Assembly: GCF_020595055.1 (NCBI RefSeq)
Contig: NZ_JAJDOO010000018.1
Location: 32,130 to 96,129, forward strand
From: Desulfosporosinus shakirovi
Lineage (GTDB): Bacteria; Bacillota; Desulfitobacteriia; Desulfitobacteriales; Desulfitobacteriaceae
Direction of reading: 5' to 3'
Length of the DNA: 64,000 bases
Shown: piece after piece, positions 53,357 to 61,871 of the stretch
Numbering within the stretch: position 1 is the first letter of the stretch
Layout: each line of letters opens with the position of its first letter
Translations under genes and position numbers: made by a program
The notes under the pieces: model-generated
Databases searched by the model: none
What the model was told of the DNA's origin: nothing
What the model saw: only the letters and a program-made list of their open reading frames with translations

Positions 53357-53813
53357 GCAAATTCACCTCTTTCGACTCCACCCTTGCATGGCAAGTTATT
53401 TGATTTTATTGAAAGTAATTCGCGTCTAATATCAAAAAACCTTTATTTTTAAGTCTAATTAATTGAAAAAAACGAAAAGTTAGTATCTTAAGTGAAATGT
53501 TCTGCATAAATTACTGAACCAAAAATTTATCTGAAGCAATGCAATTTTTGGTTGAGGGTATATTGTGTATTAACAATTATGAATTTATCCTATATTCCTA
53601 ACGCGGCCAATGTGCGAGCACAATATATTTGGTATACCGTTAATAAATTTCCATTAATTTCATATTTATTCTTTTAAAAATTTAGCATTTTCTGCTTAAG
53701 TTTTAAGCAAACTAAGGTCATAATGTTTAAGCAAAATTTCTGTCATCCTGATCAATATGGTCAAAACAATAACATCAGTATTTGGATTTCAAGATTAAAG
53801 GAGGAACGACTCA
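53357..53813. other. Divergent intergenic region of the regulator and cytochrome
   Basis: 457 AT-rich bases without a gene. It holds an inverted repeat at about 53518-53555 (AACCAAAAATT / AATTTTTGGTT), and near 53694-53740 TGCTTAAGTTTTAAGCA (7-bp arms) followed by a further TTTAAGCAAA copy. These are candidate operator sites for the Cache-HAMP-wHTH protein. Confidence 0.45.
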
Positions 53814-54884
53814 ATGAACTGGAAAAAACCTTTCATCGCCTCGATTATTTCCCTTACATTTATGGCGGTACTGGCCATGGGATGCAACAAGGCAGATGAT
53901 ACCCCTGCTCCTCAGCCAACCGGTCCTCAGTTAACTGAAACACCGAAGGTATCTTATGTAGGAGACAATTCATGTAAAGCCTGCCACACTGAGACATATG
54001 ATAGTACGATTCATACCAAACACTACGATGCCTTTAAACCTCTGGCCGATTTTCCTCTGGACAAGCCTTTAGGTGAAGTTACAATTTTTGATGCGGCTAA
54101 TAAAGACAAGCCAACATCGACTACACTTGATTTATCGAAGGCAAAAATCTTCGGTGTAATGATGAACGATTATATTATTGCTGAGATCCCTAAAGAAGCT
54201 GGATTCACACAACAATACTATCGTGTCGGAGCCCTTAAGAAAACAAATGATAAATGGTCAGTTGAATCTCCAAAGCAAGCCGATATAGATAATGATGGCA
54301 AGAACGATTGGACTGCGGAAAGCTTTACTTGTGGAGCGTGCCATGCTCCTGGTATTGAAACCGGATCCCCTTCCTATGGTGTATCCTGCGAATCTTGTCA
54401 TGGACCGGGTGGAAATCACGTAAGTGCTACCGATAAGAAGGGAACAATGAGCCCTGAAGTTGCTAAAACATCATGCAATACCTGTCATGAAAGCAACCCA
54501 TCTAAAGATGATCAAGGTAACTATACTGCAAACACCCACTATGGTACCCGTAATTACTTCGCCAGTAAACATGCTCAGAGCTCACAATTGAATCAATGTC
54601 TGACTTGCCATACAACTCATAAAGCAAACACTAACGGTTCTCTCCTTCCGACAGACAATCCAACAGATAACTGCGTCAAATGTCATGCCGGAAAAACCTT
54701 CGATTTAGATAAGCTAATGTGGAAGAATCCAACCGATGAACGTGGACACTTCACAAGAGACCATAGTTTTGGTGCTATGAAATATGAAGATCTTCAAGAC
54801 GACCCAGCAACTAAACCGATCGAAATAAAAAATCCTACATTTATCGAATTGATTAAGAAACAGTTACCTGAAGTAGCAAAATAA
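53814..54884 (+). CDS. Six-haem c-type cytochrome lipoprotein
   Basis: A 356-residue exported lipoprotein: signal peptide with lipobox AMGC (Cys24) and six CxxCH haem sites (CKACH, CGACH, CESCH, CNTCH, CLTCH, CVKCH). The early CKACHTETY and the later SCESCHGPGGNHV segments recall the cytochrome c554-like multihaem family. GGAGG precedes the ATG. It should sit on the outer face of the membrane and transfer electrons there; no cognate reductase or quinol oxidase gene is adjacent. A terminator follows. Confidence 0.93.
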   Translation: MNWKKPFIASIISLTFMAVLAMGCNKADDTPAPQPTGPQLTETPKVSYVGDNSCKACHTETYDSTIHTKHYDAFKPLADFPLDKPLGEVTIFDAANKDKPTSTTLDLSKAKIFGVMMNDYIIAEIPKEAGFTQQYYRVGALKKTNDKWSVESPKQADIDNDGKNDWTAESFTCGACHAPGIETGSPSYGVSCESCHGPGGNHVSATDKKGTMSPEVAKTSCNTCHESNPSKDDQGNYTANTHYGTRNYFASKHAQSSQLNQCLTCHTTHKANTNGSLLPTDNPTDNCVKCHAGKTFDLDKLMWKNPTDERGHFTRDHSFGAMKYEDLQDDPATKPIEIKNPTFIELIKKQLPEVAK

Positions 54885-55593
54885 CTCTTTAAATTTAGTA
54901 TAACTAACTCCAAAGGGTAGGTAATCATAGAATCTATGCATTATCTACCCTCTTTAACAAAAATAGGTCTTTTTATCATAACAAGCTTTTCTGAAGTGGT
55001 CAATTCAAGACCTCATGTTAAATTCCTTCTATAAAAATATAATTTATAATTCTAAATACTATAAATAATCAGGATATTCTCCTTCTGGATTATTGTACTC
55101 TATTTTACATTATGAATATTTTTCTTTCCTGCAGCAGGATTTTTAGACAAGGGAGAAGAAAGGTTATAATTATAAGTAATAGCCCTTCTCAGTTCAGTTC
55201 TAATAGCGCGTCTTTTTGGCAAACAAGTTTATGGGAGAATGTTTATCGACTTCGTGCGGTAGAAATTCAAGTGGGTGCTGCTTATTCACCTGACATTCGG
55301 TTCTTGCATATTTTCGCCGTTGCAAACATTTTGTTAACAGAGAGAGTTCTCAATTAGAAAACTAAAGTTACACACAATCATGAAAACCCATAGCACTTAT
55401 ATTATGTGACATTGATTTCTTGAAAGAGTATAATTAGATTTACGGTCATTTACTAGGGATGAATACCTTAATCCGCAGATATCGCCCTCTATCAATCAAA
55501 ACAGGATGATTGTAACCGTATTATATTTAACATTTCAATTAAGTAAAGAAACTTTTAAGCTGATAGTAAAAATAAAACTAAGGAGGTCGCAGT
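54885..55593. other. 709-base intergenic region between the cytochrome and flavodiiron genes
   Basis: AT-rich and repeat-poor. A terminator is at 54914-54951. An 81-codon frame (55112-55357) has no recognisable family, no good ribosome site, and unlikely composition, so I do not call it. I see no RNA family core in the rest. Confidence 0.4.
54914..54951 (+). terminator. Terminator of the cytochrome gene
   Basis: AGGGTAGGTAAT pairs with ATTATCTACCCT (one mismatch) around a 14-base loop, followed by CTTTAAC. It starts 30 bases after the stop. Confidence 0.75.
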
Positions 55594-56790
55594 ATGAGTT
55601 TTGAAGTTAATAAGAGTGTAAAATGGGTGGGTAAAATCGATTGGGAATTGAAAAAATTTCACGGTGATGAACTCTCTACAAATCGTGGTTCCAGCTATAA
55701 TTCTTACCTTATTCAGGACGAAAAAACAGCCTTAATCGATTGTATTTGGACACCCTTCGCCAAAGAATTTGTCACTAATTTAAAAAAAGAAATCGATTTA
55801 AATAAGATTGATTATATCATTGCTAATCATGGTGAACCTGATCACAGTGGGGCCTTGCCAGCATTAATGCGGGAAATACCTAATACCCCCATTTATTGCA
55901 CCGCCAATGCTATGAAATCCTTAAAAGGTCAATACCATCAAGATTGGAATTTCGTACCCATCAAAACAGGGGATAAACTCAGCCTCGGTTCAAAAGAGTT
56001 TATTTTCATTGAAGCAAGAATGCTCCATTGGCCAGATACTATGTTCACTTACTTAACCGGAGATAATATTCTTTTCAGTAATGACGGTTTTGGTCAACAT
56101 TTAGCGTCTGAACACATGTTTAACGACTTAGTCGATCAAGCAGAATTATATCATGAAGCCCTAAAATATTATGCCAACATTTTAACTCCCTTCAGTAAAT
56201 TCGTTGAGAATAAAATTACAGAAATCTTAAGCTTTAACCTGCCTGTTGACATGATCTGCCCAAGTCATGGCCTCATTTGGCGTGATAATCCCTTGCAAAT
56301 TGTCGATAAATATATGGCATGGGCTAAGGATTACCAAGAAAATCAAATATCAATCATCTATGATACTATGTGGAACAGTACCAAGAAAATGGCCGAACAA
56401 ATAGCCACTGGGATCAAACTCAGTGATAAAGAGGTTACGGTTAAACTGTTTAATTGTAATTCCACTCATGCCGATAAAAATGATATTATTACAGAAGTCT
56501 TTAAATCCAAGGCGATCCTTGTTGGTTCACCGACCATTAACAAAGGCGTGTCATTCGCCGTCGCTGGAATTCTTGAAATGATTAAAGGATTGGCATTTAA
56601 AAACAAAAAAGGTGCTGCTTTTGGCAGTTATGGTTGGAGTGGGGAAAATACTAAGCTTATTTCAACAGAATTAGAACACGCCAAGTTTGAGTTGCTAAAC
56701 GAAGGACTGAGAGTCACTTGGAGCCCAGATGATGGTGCTCTTATTAAGTGTCAAGAATTTGGTCAGGCCATCGGAGAAGCACTCAAGTAA
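55594..56790 (+). CDS. Flavodiiron protein (FprA/A-type flavoprotein)
   Basis: A 398-residue two-domain protein. The N-terminal metallo-beta-lactamase-like diiron domain (about 1-245) has the HGEPDHSG motif near residue 82 and further His/Asp ligands; the C-terminal flavodoxin domain (about 253-398) has IIYDTMWNSTKKMAEQIA for FMN phosphate. Flavodiiron proteins reduce O2 or NO, protecting anaerobes and their oxygen-sensitive hydrogenases. GGAGG precedes the ATG. It is monocistronic. Confidence 0.96.
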   Translation: MSFEVNKSVKWVGKIDWELKKFHGDELSTNRGSSYNSYLIQDEKTALIDCIWTPFAKEFVTNLKKEIDLNKIDYIIANHGEPDHSGALPALMREIPNTPIYCTANAMKSLKGQYHQDWNFVPIKTGDKLSLGSKEFIFIEARMLHWPDTMFTYLTGDNILFSNDGFGQHLASEHMFNDLVDQAELYHEALKYYANILTPFSKFVENKITEILSFNLPVDMICPSHGLIWRDNPLQIVDKYMAWAKDYQENQISIIYDTMWNSTKKMAEQIATGIKLSDKEVTVKLFNCNSTHADKNDIITEVFKSKAILVGSPTINKGVSFAVAGILEMIKGLAFKNKKGAAFGSYGWSGENTKLISTELEHAKFELLNEGLRVTWSPDDGALIKCQEFGQAIGEALK

Positions 56791-56796
56791 ACAACA

Positions 56797-56912
56797 AGCG
56801 AAGCGAACTCATTAAAGCTAAAGCTAAATGAGTTCACTTCAGTGACGCAAGTCTCCAGTACGATAGTCTCCGGCGGAGACTATCGTACTGGAAGTAGAAT
56901 AGGAAGGGGATG
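56797..56912. repeat. Inverted-repeat element, family shared with 62255-62442
   Basis: It contains GAACTCATT / AATGAGTTC (56805-56835) and a perfect hairpin with 17-bp arms at 56855-56891 (CCAGTACGATAGTCTCC and complement, loop GGC). The 3' end, GAGACTATCGT then GAAGTAGAATA, recurs at about 62408-62435. Non-coding; it also probably ends the flavodiiron transcript. Confidence 0.65.
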
Positions 56913-56974
56913 TAACGAAACTTGTTTTCCATTTTATTACACCCCCACTCTATTTGTAATCCCCTGATATATTG

Positions 56975-57016
56975 GAGGACTGTTCACCACTTCAAAGGTG
57001 TACAGTCCTCTATTTT
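56975..57016 (+). terminator. Terminator-like hairpin after the flavodiiron gene
   Basis: GAGGACTGTTCACC pairs with GGTGTACAGTCCTC (one mismatch) with a short loop, then TATTTTGGG. Strong stem, weak U-tract; about 185 bases after the stop. Confidence 0.6.
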
Positions 57017-57078
57017 GGGATAACGCACCACCTTGAAAAAACGTTACGGCCCCTCTCGGAATTGATAAACAAAGTTAC

Positions 57079-57131
57079 GAAATTACTGAGGGAAGGGGAC
57101 GTTAATAACGTCCCCTTCCCTCAGTAATTTC
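57079..57131. repeat. Perfect 53-bp palindrome (26-bp arms, 1-base centre)
   Basis: Arm 57079-57104 and arm 57106-57131 are exact reverse complements, with a single A at 57105 between them. The inner part is GC-rich (GGGAAGGGGACGTTA). With almost no loop it is a candidate cruciform or protein site rather than an ordinary terminator, though it could end the convergent HD-GYP transcript. Confidence 0.9.
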
Positions 57132-57249
57132 ATTATAGTTCAAGTATAGCTAAAAATATCTCTTCAAACTATATACACAACTTAATTCACAAATCTGAGC
57201 AACGCACATCCAATATTACTCTCTGATTAAAAATCTCCAAGGTTTAAAA

Positions 57250-57897
57250 CTAAACGACGTTAATCTTTACCTCTACTTCATCCTTATGTAACTCTAGGCA
57301 TGTATCTCTCCATTTTTTCCACAGTCTCTCGGAAGCTTCGACCGCAACAGGATCGAATTGTATGCCTTTGTTTAAGAGTACCTCATCCCAGCATTCCTCC
57401 CAGGACAAAGCCTTTCGATAAGGCCGTATCGAGGTGATTGCATCGATAGCATCTGCCACTCCAATTATTCTTGAGCCCAAAGGGATTCTGTTCTCACGTA
57501 AACCGTCAGGATAACCTTTCCCATCCCATCGTTCATGGTGGTGCAAAACAATTTCAGCAATTTGCTTAAGCCCTTTTGATTTAGCTAAAATTTTATAACC
57601 TATCTCAGGATGTGTTTGTATTTGGGCCCATTCATGAGGAAGAAGTCTGCCTCTTTTGTTTAAAATGTTCTCTGAAATACCCATCTTACCTATATCATGA
57701 AGATGTGCCGCAATATGAATATTTTCTAATTCTGACCCTGTCAGACCCAGAGCCCGCCCCAAATCATAAGACATATCCCCTACCCTGGAAGAATGACCGC
57801 TAGTGTACAAATCTTTCGCTTCCAGGGCAGCTGCCAGACATTCAATAATATCGTGGAAGTGTTGAGGTCGTAAGAGTCTTTGAATGTATTGAAACAT
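57250..57897 (-). CDS. HD-GYP domain phosphodiesterase
   Basis: About 215 residues, essentially a lone HD-GYP domain: HSSRVGDMS, AAHLHDIGKMG with the metal-binding HD pair near residue 65, and HHERWDGKGYPDGL containing the GYP motif near 118-127, followed by GVADAIDAITSIRPYRKA. HD-GYP enzymes hydrolyse c-di-GMP. ATG 57897 follows GGAGG; an in-frame GTG five codons earlier is inside the ribosome site. No sensor domain is attached. Its substrate is the likely ligand of the two GEMM leaders at 20 and 22.7 kb. Confidence 0.94.
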   Translation of the reverse strand: MFQYIQRLLRPQHFHDIIECLAAALEAKDLYTSGHSSRVGDMSYDLGRALGLTGSELENIHIAAHLHDIGKMGISENILNKRGRLLPHEWAQIQTHPEIGYKILAKSKGLKQIAEIVLHHHERWDGKGYPDGLRENRIPLGSRIIGVADAIDAITSIRPYRKALSWEECWDEVLLNKGIQFDPVAVEASERLWKKWRDTCLELHKDEVEVKINVV

Positions 57898-57948
57898 TGA
57901 CGTTTCCTCCACCAGAGATCGTCTATAGTAACTTATACCCCCTAATTC

Positions 57949-58239
57949 TTAAACGATCTTCTCTTCAAGTTCATCCAACAGTCTGTCCAACGAAGCACCA
58001 CTGCTGCTATGACTTCTGAATACGGGGATTTTCTTTCTTTTTGCCTCTTTTACTGCAGTGTGAATCATTTTATGAGAGACTGTCGATGTGAATAAAACAA
58101 TTCCATCAGGCGATCCGATCACCTTATCAAATTTAGTAGGCATCTGGGTATAGACTTTTACATCATGTCCACGCTTGGAGCATATACCCATATATTCACT
58201 ATGCATTCTATCATGACCACCAACTAGCACGATACTCAT
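57949..58239 (-). CDS. DUF2325 protein
   Basis: A 96-residue single-domain protein beginning SIVLVGGHDRMHSEYMGICSKRGHDVKVY, the DUF2325 pattern, with VLFTSTVSHKMIHTAVKEAK and a basic-acidic C-terminus. The fold is Rossmann-like; function is unknown. It lies 51 bases upstream of the HD-GYP gene and may be cotranscribed with it. Confidence 0.88.
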   Translation of the reverse strand: MSIVLVGGHDRMHSEYMGICSKRGHDVKVYTQMPTKFDKVIGSPDGIVLFTSTVSHKMIHTAVKEAKRKKIPVFRSHSSSGASLDRLLDELEEKIV

Positions 58240-58297
58240 TATTACCGCCTCCTAAAAATTATAGTTTATCACTCTGTCCGCATTGTTTTCTGTTATT

Positions 58298-58435
58298 CTA
58301 TTTCCCAGCACAATTACACTTGCTTTGAGTACAACCACAGCAACCGCTTTCTCCCTTTTTCAGGCGACTAATTGACCGTATGATGATTAATGCAGTCGCT
58401 CCAACAATGATCCCGCCGATAATCCAATTAATCAT
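58298..58435 (-). CDS. FeoB-associated Cys-rich membrane protein
   Basis: A 45-residue protein. It opens with one membrane helix (MINWIIGGIIVGATALIII), then a basic linker, then a Cys cluster ending CCGCTQSKCNCAGK. This matches the FeoB-associated Cys-rich (P12-like) family that sits just after feoB in Firmicutes. It starts 25 bases beyond the feoB stop on the same strand. Its job is unknown; a link to ferrous iron transport is inferred from conserved position. Confidence 0.9.
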   Translation of the reverse strand: MINWIIGGIIVGATALIIIRSISRLKKGESGCCGCTQSKCNCAGK

Positions 58436-58460
58436 TTTTAATCACCCATTTCGCTTTTGA

Positions 58461-60509
58461 TTAATTAAAACCCATCATTTTTCCGCCTTGGAAGATAAGA
58501 AACGCCACTAGCCAAGCTATACCTGTTGAATATCCGACCGTAATCAACGTCCATTTCCAGGAATTCATCTCACGTTTAATCGTTGCAAAAGCTGCCATGC
58601 ACGGAAGATAAAGCAGTGAGAAGGCCATGAAGGCATAGGCTGTTAACGGTGTAAACACTGTCTGAAGAGCAGTTATCAAGTCCGTGGAGCTTTCAGTTGC
58701 TTCTGCCACTCCGTGCAAGATACCCATAGTGGATACAACTGCTTCTTTGGCAATAAAACCTGTAAGTAAGGCTACCGCAGATTGCCAGTCTCCAAAACCA
58801 AGGGGGGCAACGACAGGAGCAATAGCCCTTCCTATAGCACCAAGAATACTGTCAGCCGGTTCAGATACTGCTTGGAACGAAAAGTTAAAGTATTGTAGAA
58901 ACCAGATTACCACTGCTGCTGCAAAAATTATTGTCCCTGCTTTTTTGACAAACCCTTTACCGCGATCCCACATATGAATCATTAAGCCTTTGAATGTAGG
59001 AATTCTGTATGGAGGCAATTCCATTACAAAAGGGGCTACCTCACCTTTTAGAATGGTTTTTTTGAGGAGAACTCCTGATAAGACTGCAACTACTATACCC
59101 AATAGATAAAGTGAGAAGACTACCATAGTTTGATTGCTTGCAAAGAAAGCTGCTGTATACAGAGCATAAACAGGAAGCCTAGCGCCACAAGACATAAACG
59201 GAACAAGCATTATCGTTAATCGACGATCCTTTTCATTTTCCAAGGTTCTCGCACTCATAACCGCCGGAACAGTACACCCAAAACCAATCAGCATAGGAAT
59301 AAATGACTTCCCGCTCAATCCTAGTTTTCTAAGGAGTCGATCCATAACAAACGCAGCTCTTGCCATATACCCGGTATCTTCAAGAATGGCTAGAAAGAAG
59401 AACAATATCATTATTTGAGGAACAAATACCAGCATACTGCCCAACCCACCAATAATCCCTCCTACAATCAGATCCTGCAACCAAACAGCTGCTCCTGCTC
59501 CCTCAAGCAAACTTAAGACAAACGTCGCAATTGTATCGTTCACCAATCCGTCCACAAAGTCGATGGTGGAGGAACCGACTGTACCAAAGGTTATTGAGAA
59601 AATTCCAAACATCATAGCTAAGAACAACGGGATTGCCAAAACCCTATTAGTTACCACTTTGTCAATTTTATCGGAAATCGTTAAGTCGGAGGCTTGAGCT
59701 TTCTTCTTAACAGCTTTACGTGTCACATCAGTTGTAAAGCGATACCTGCTATCAGCAACAATCGTCTGTATATCCATGTCAAACTTCTTTTCCAGATTTT
59801 CCTGATATACCTTTATCTGATTCAACGATGCGACAGGCACCTTCAAAGCATCCTGAACCTTTTCATCGCCCTCTAATAACATTAACGACGTCCAGCTCGG
59901 GTTTTGGACCTTGCTCTCTAGCGTGGGAATAATGCGGTTTTCAATCTCTTCGATACTTGCCACTATGCTTTCGTTATGTATTTCCTGCAGCGGTGGCGAG
60001 CTGGCTGCTGAAGCGGCTGTTTGCGCTACATTTAGAGATCTTTCCATGAGTTCTTTAACGCCCTTGCCTTTACTGGCAGTAATCGGTACGACTGGGACTT
60101 TGAGAGATTCTTCAAGGATTTTTAGATCAATTTCGTCTCCCTTTGCTTCCACCGCATCCATCATGTTCATGGCAACAACAACGTTAACTCCCAACTCAAT
60201 TAGTTGGGTTGTCAAGTAGAAATTTCTTTCTATGTTCGTAGCATCGACAATATTAATCACAACATCCGGCATTTCATTGATGATGTAGTCTCTGGCAATA
60301 ATTTCTTCCATTGAATAAGGGGATAAAGAATAGATTCCCGGCAGATCAATGATAAGTACATCTTCCGGTATCTTCCTAGCTTTCCCTTCTCTTTTCTCTA
60401 TAGTTACTCCCGGCCAGTTTCCAACATACTGCGTACTGCCTGTGATTTCGTTAAACAGGGTGGTTTTCCCGCAGTTTGGATTTCCCACCAAGGCAAACTT
60501 CAACGACAC
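58461..60509 (-). CDS. feoB: Ferrous iron transport protein B
   Basis: 682 residues. N-terminal G-protein domain with GNPNCGKTTLFNEITG (about 8-23), DLPGIYSL and NMMD motifs, then a helical regulatory domain, then the membrane region from about 285 (two Gate motifs; GFGCTVPAVMSARTLENEKDR is characteristic). It imports Fe(II). GTG start at 60509 behind GGTGAGG. It follows two feoA genes; a terminator lies between feoA and feoB. Confidence 0.97.
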   Translation of the reverse strand: MSLKFALVGNPNCGKTTLFNEITGSTQYVGNWPGVTIEKREGKARKIPEDVLIIDLPGIYSLSPYSMEEIIARDYIINEMPDVVINIVDATNIERNFYLTTQLIELGVNVVVAMNMMDAVEAKGDEIDLKILEESLKVPVVPITASKGKGVKELMERSLNVAQTAASAASSPPLQEIHNESIVASIEEIENRIIPTLESKVQNPSWTSLMLLEGDEKVQDALKVPVASLNQIKVYQENLEKKFDMDIQTIVADSRYRFTTDVTRKAVKKKAQASDLTISDKIDKVVTNRVLAIPLFLAMMFGIFSITFGTVGSSTIDFVDGLVNDTIATFVLSLLEGAGAAVWLQDLIVGGIIGGLGSMLVFVPQIMILFFFLAILEDTGYMARAAFVMDRLLRKLGLSGKSFIPMLIGFGCTVPAVMSARTLENEKDRRLTIMLVPFMSCGARLPVYALYTAAFFASNQTMVVFSLYLLGIVVAVLSGVLLKKTILKGEVAPFVMELPPYRIPTFKGLMIHMWDRGKGFVKKAGTIIFAAAVVIWFLQYFNFSFQAVSEPADSILGAIGRAIAPVVAPLGFGDWQSAVALLTGFIAKEAVVSTMGILHGVAEATESSTDLITALQTVFTPLTAYAFMAFSLLYLPCMAAFATIKREMNSWKWTLITVGYSTGIAWLVAFLIFQGGKMMGFN

Positions 60510-60553
60510 AAAACCTCACCCCGTCATTGATAACCATTCTCAGTATGTGTTTT

Positions 60554-60581
60554 AAAAAAACGCTCCTTACAGCTCGGAGCA
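60554..60581 (-). terminator. Intrinsic terminator between feoA and feoB
   Basis: On the minus strand GCTCC-GAGCTGTAA-GGAGC is followed by GTTTTTTTAAAAC, starting 5 bases after the feoA stop. It is an internal terminator or attenuator that would lower feoB expression relative to the feoA genes. Confidence 0.8.
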
Positions 60582-60585
60582 CCCT

Positions 60586-60828
60586 TTATTTTATAATAAT
60601 GTTTTGCGCTTCAGTTTTCCTGAGCGTTAGCTCATACCCACGAATGTTTACTTCAATAGGGTCTCCTAAAGGGGCTACCTTTCTGACCAACACCTCTGCA
60701 CCACTGGTCATACCCATATCCATTAATCTTTTTTTGACTGCACCTTTTTCACCTAAGACTTTGATAATTATCCCTTTTTCCCCCGTCTTTAGTTCTTTAA
60801 GAGTCCTTTCCAAATGACTCACCTCCAT
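60586..60828 (-). CDS. feoA: FeoA domain protein, second copy
   Basis: An 80-residue SH3-like FeoA protein (LERTLKELKTGEKGIIIKVLG, then KKRLMDMGMTSGAEVLVRKVAPLGDPIEV). FeoA aids FeoB-dependent Fe(II) uptake. It follows the first feoA by 4 bases. Confidence 0.94.
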   Translation of the reverse strand: MEVSHLERTLKELKTGEKGIIIKVLGEKGAVKKRLMDMGMTSGAEVLVRKVAPLGDPIEVNIRGYELTLRKTEAQNIIIK

Positions 60829-60832
60829 AATA

Positions 60833-61048
60833 TCATGCTTGAACCATCACCTGCTGCGCAACTCCCCGATTCAAGGCCAATCTCGACCCTTTAATTGCTA
60901 CAATCAAATTCCCACTAAATTCGGAAATAACCGATATCGAAACTCCAGGAATGATCCCTAGACCCTCCAGAAACTTTTTCGTCGTTTCCTTAGCTCTGCA
61001 TGCTTCAACTACAGCCTCTTTACCTGGGGATAGCATCGTCAAAGGCAA
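60833..61048 (-). CDS. feoA: FeoA domain protein, first copy
   Basis: A 71-residue FeoA domain (KFLEGLGIIPGVSISVISEFSG, then NLIVAIKGSRLALNRGVAQ). It begins the feo operon and lies 34 bases downstream of a Fur box. Two tandem feoA genes before feoB are common in clostridia-like Firmicutes. Confidence 0.93.
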   Translation of the reverse strand: MPLTMLSPGKEAVVEACRAKETTKKFLEGLGIIPGVSISVISEFSGNLIVAIKGSRLALNRGVAQQVMVQA

Positions 61049-61081
61049 TCTTTCTCACTCCAAACTGCAGACATTTGCAAT

Positions 61082-61096
61082 TGATAATCAGTATCA
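61082..61096. promoter_or_regulatory. Fur box
   Basis: TGATAATCAGTATCA matches the 7-1-7 Fur consensus TGATAATNATTATCA at all but one informative position. It lies between the feo promoter and the first feoA start, so ferric uptake regulator repression under iron sufficiency is expected. Confidence 0.85.
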
Positions 61097-61110
61097 TTGT
61101 CTTGTAGTTT

Positions 61111-61139
61111 ATGTTACCATTAATTTCCCCATCCGTCAA
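61111..61139 (-). promoter_or_regulatory. Promoter of the feoAAB operon
   Basis: On the minus strand TTGACG (61134-61139) and TAACAT (61111-61116) are 17 bases apart. The Fur box starts about 15 bases downstream of the -10, in the initially transcribed region. Confidence 0.6.
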
Positions 61140-61265
61140 CGCTAGATTTGAATAATAAATGAGCACTTTGCATAACTAAAAGCTCCAGAAAAATCACACT
61201 TCTCCCAGAGCTTCCCATTATCTCATTGACTCACCAGCATTTGGTTGAGTATTTATAGGCGCGTA

Positions 61266-61604
61266 TTATTCCTTCGTAATTTTGTTTGTGTACTGACTGA
61301 TCATTCTACAGATGTTTATCATCAGCCTAATCTCATCAGAATCTTTATCCTTAGTTATGGATATTAGCTCATTTATTAAACTGTTGGGTTTAACGTTTAC
61401 TTCTTCCTGAAGGAGGTAATCGACCGTGACCCCTAAAGACTTTGCTAAACTTACTACTGTCTCTAGGCTAGGGTTCTTCTCTCCCCGCTCTACTTGACCT
61501 ATATATGACTCATTAACTTCCGCGATCTCTGCAAGTTGTTCCTGCGTAAGTCTATACTTAGTTCTCTCTTCTCTGATTCGATGACCCAAATATTTAAATG
61601 CCAT
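61266..61604 (-). CDS. XRE family HTH regulator (SinR-like)
   Basis: About 112 residues. The HTH (about 5-62: LGHRIREERTKYRLTQEQLA, then VNESYIGQVERGEKNPSLET) is of the SinR/XRE type, followed by a short helical C-terminal region. ATG 61604 has AAAGGGG upstream; a longer frame from 61685 runs through the promoter region. Its target is unknown; it is divergent from the receiver gene at 61872. Confidence 0.9.
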   Translation of the reverse strand: MAFKYLGHRIREERTKYRLTQEQLAEIAEVNESYIGQVERGEKNPSLETVVSLAKSLGVTVDYLLQEEVNVKPNSLINELISITKDKDSDEIRLMINICRMISQYTNKITKE

Positions 61605-61871
61605 TTTTATAGCCCCTTTCGATTCCACTATAGGGTATATAGAACGGGGCTTGAAGCGTCTATTAGTATTATAAATATTGACCATTGGTACTGTAAAGTG
61701 TTAGAATTAATTCTATATTAAAGTACTGTATGTCATATCAGCATCGAATTTAGCATTTACAACATAAATTGATTTTTGTAACTTTTAACAACTAAAAATT
61801 TGCACCATAATTGTATAGATAACAAGTCTCGCAAATTGGTATTCATCGTATTTCGGAGGGGGAAACAGCAT

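Noticed and set aside
53694..53740. CRP/FNR-type operator upstream of the cytochrome
   Set aside because: The repeats are TTAAGCAAA-type and do not fit TGTGA-N6-TCACA or TTGAT-N4-ATCAA; noted only as possible sites for the divergent regulator.
55112..55357. 81-codon frame between the cytochrome and flavodiiron genes
   Set aside because: No recognised domain and no convincing ribosome binding site; kept only as an unexplained region.
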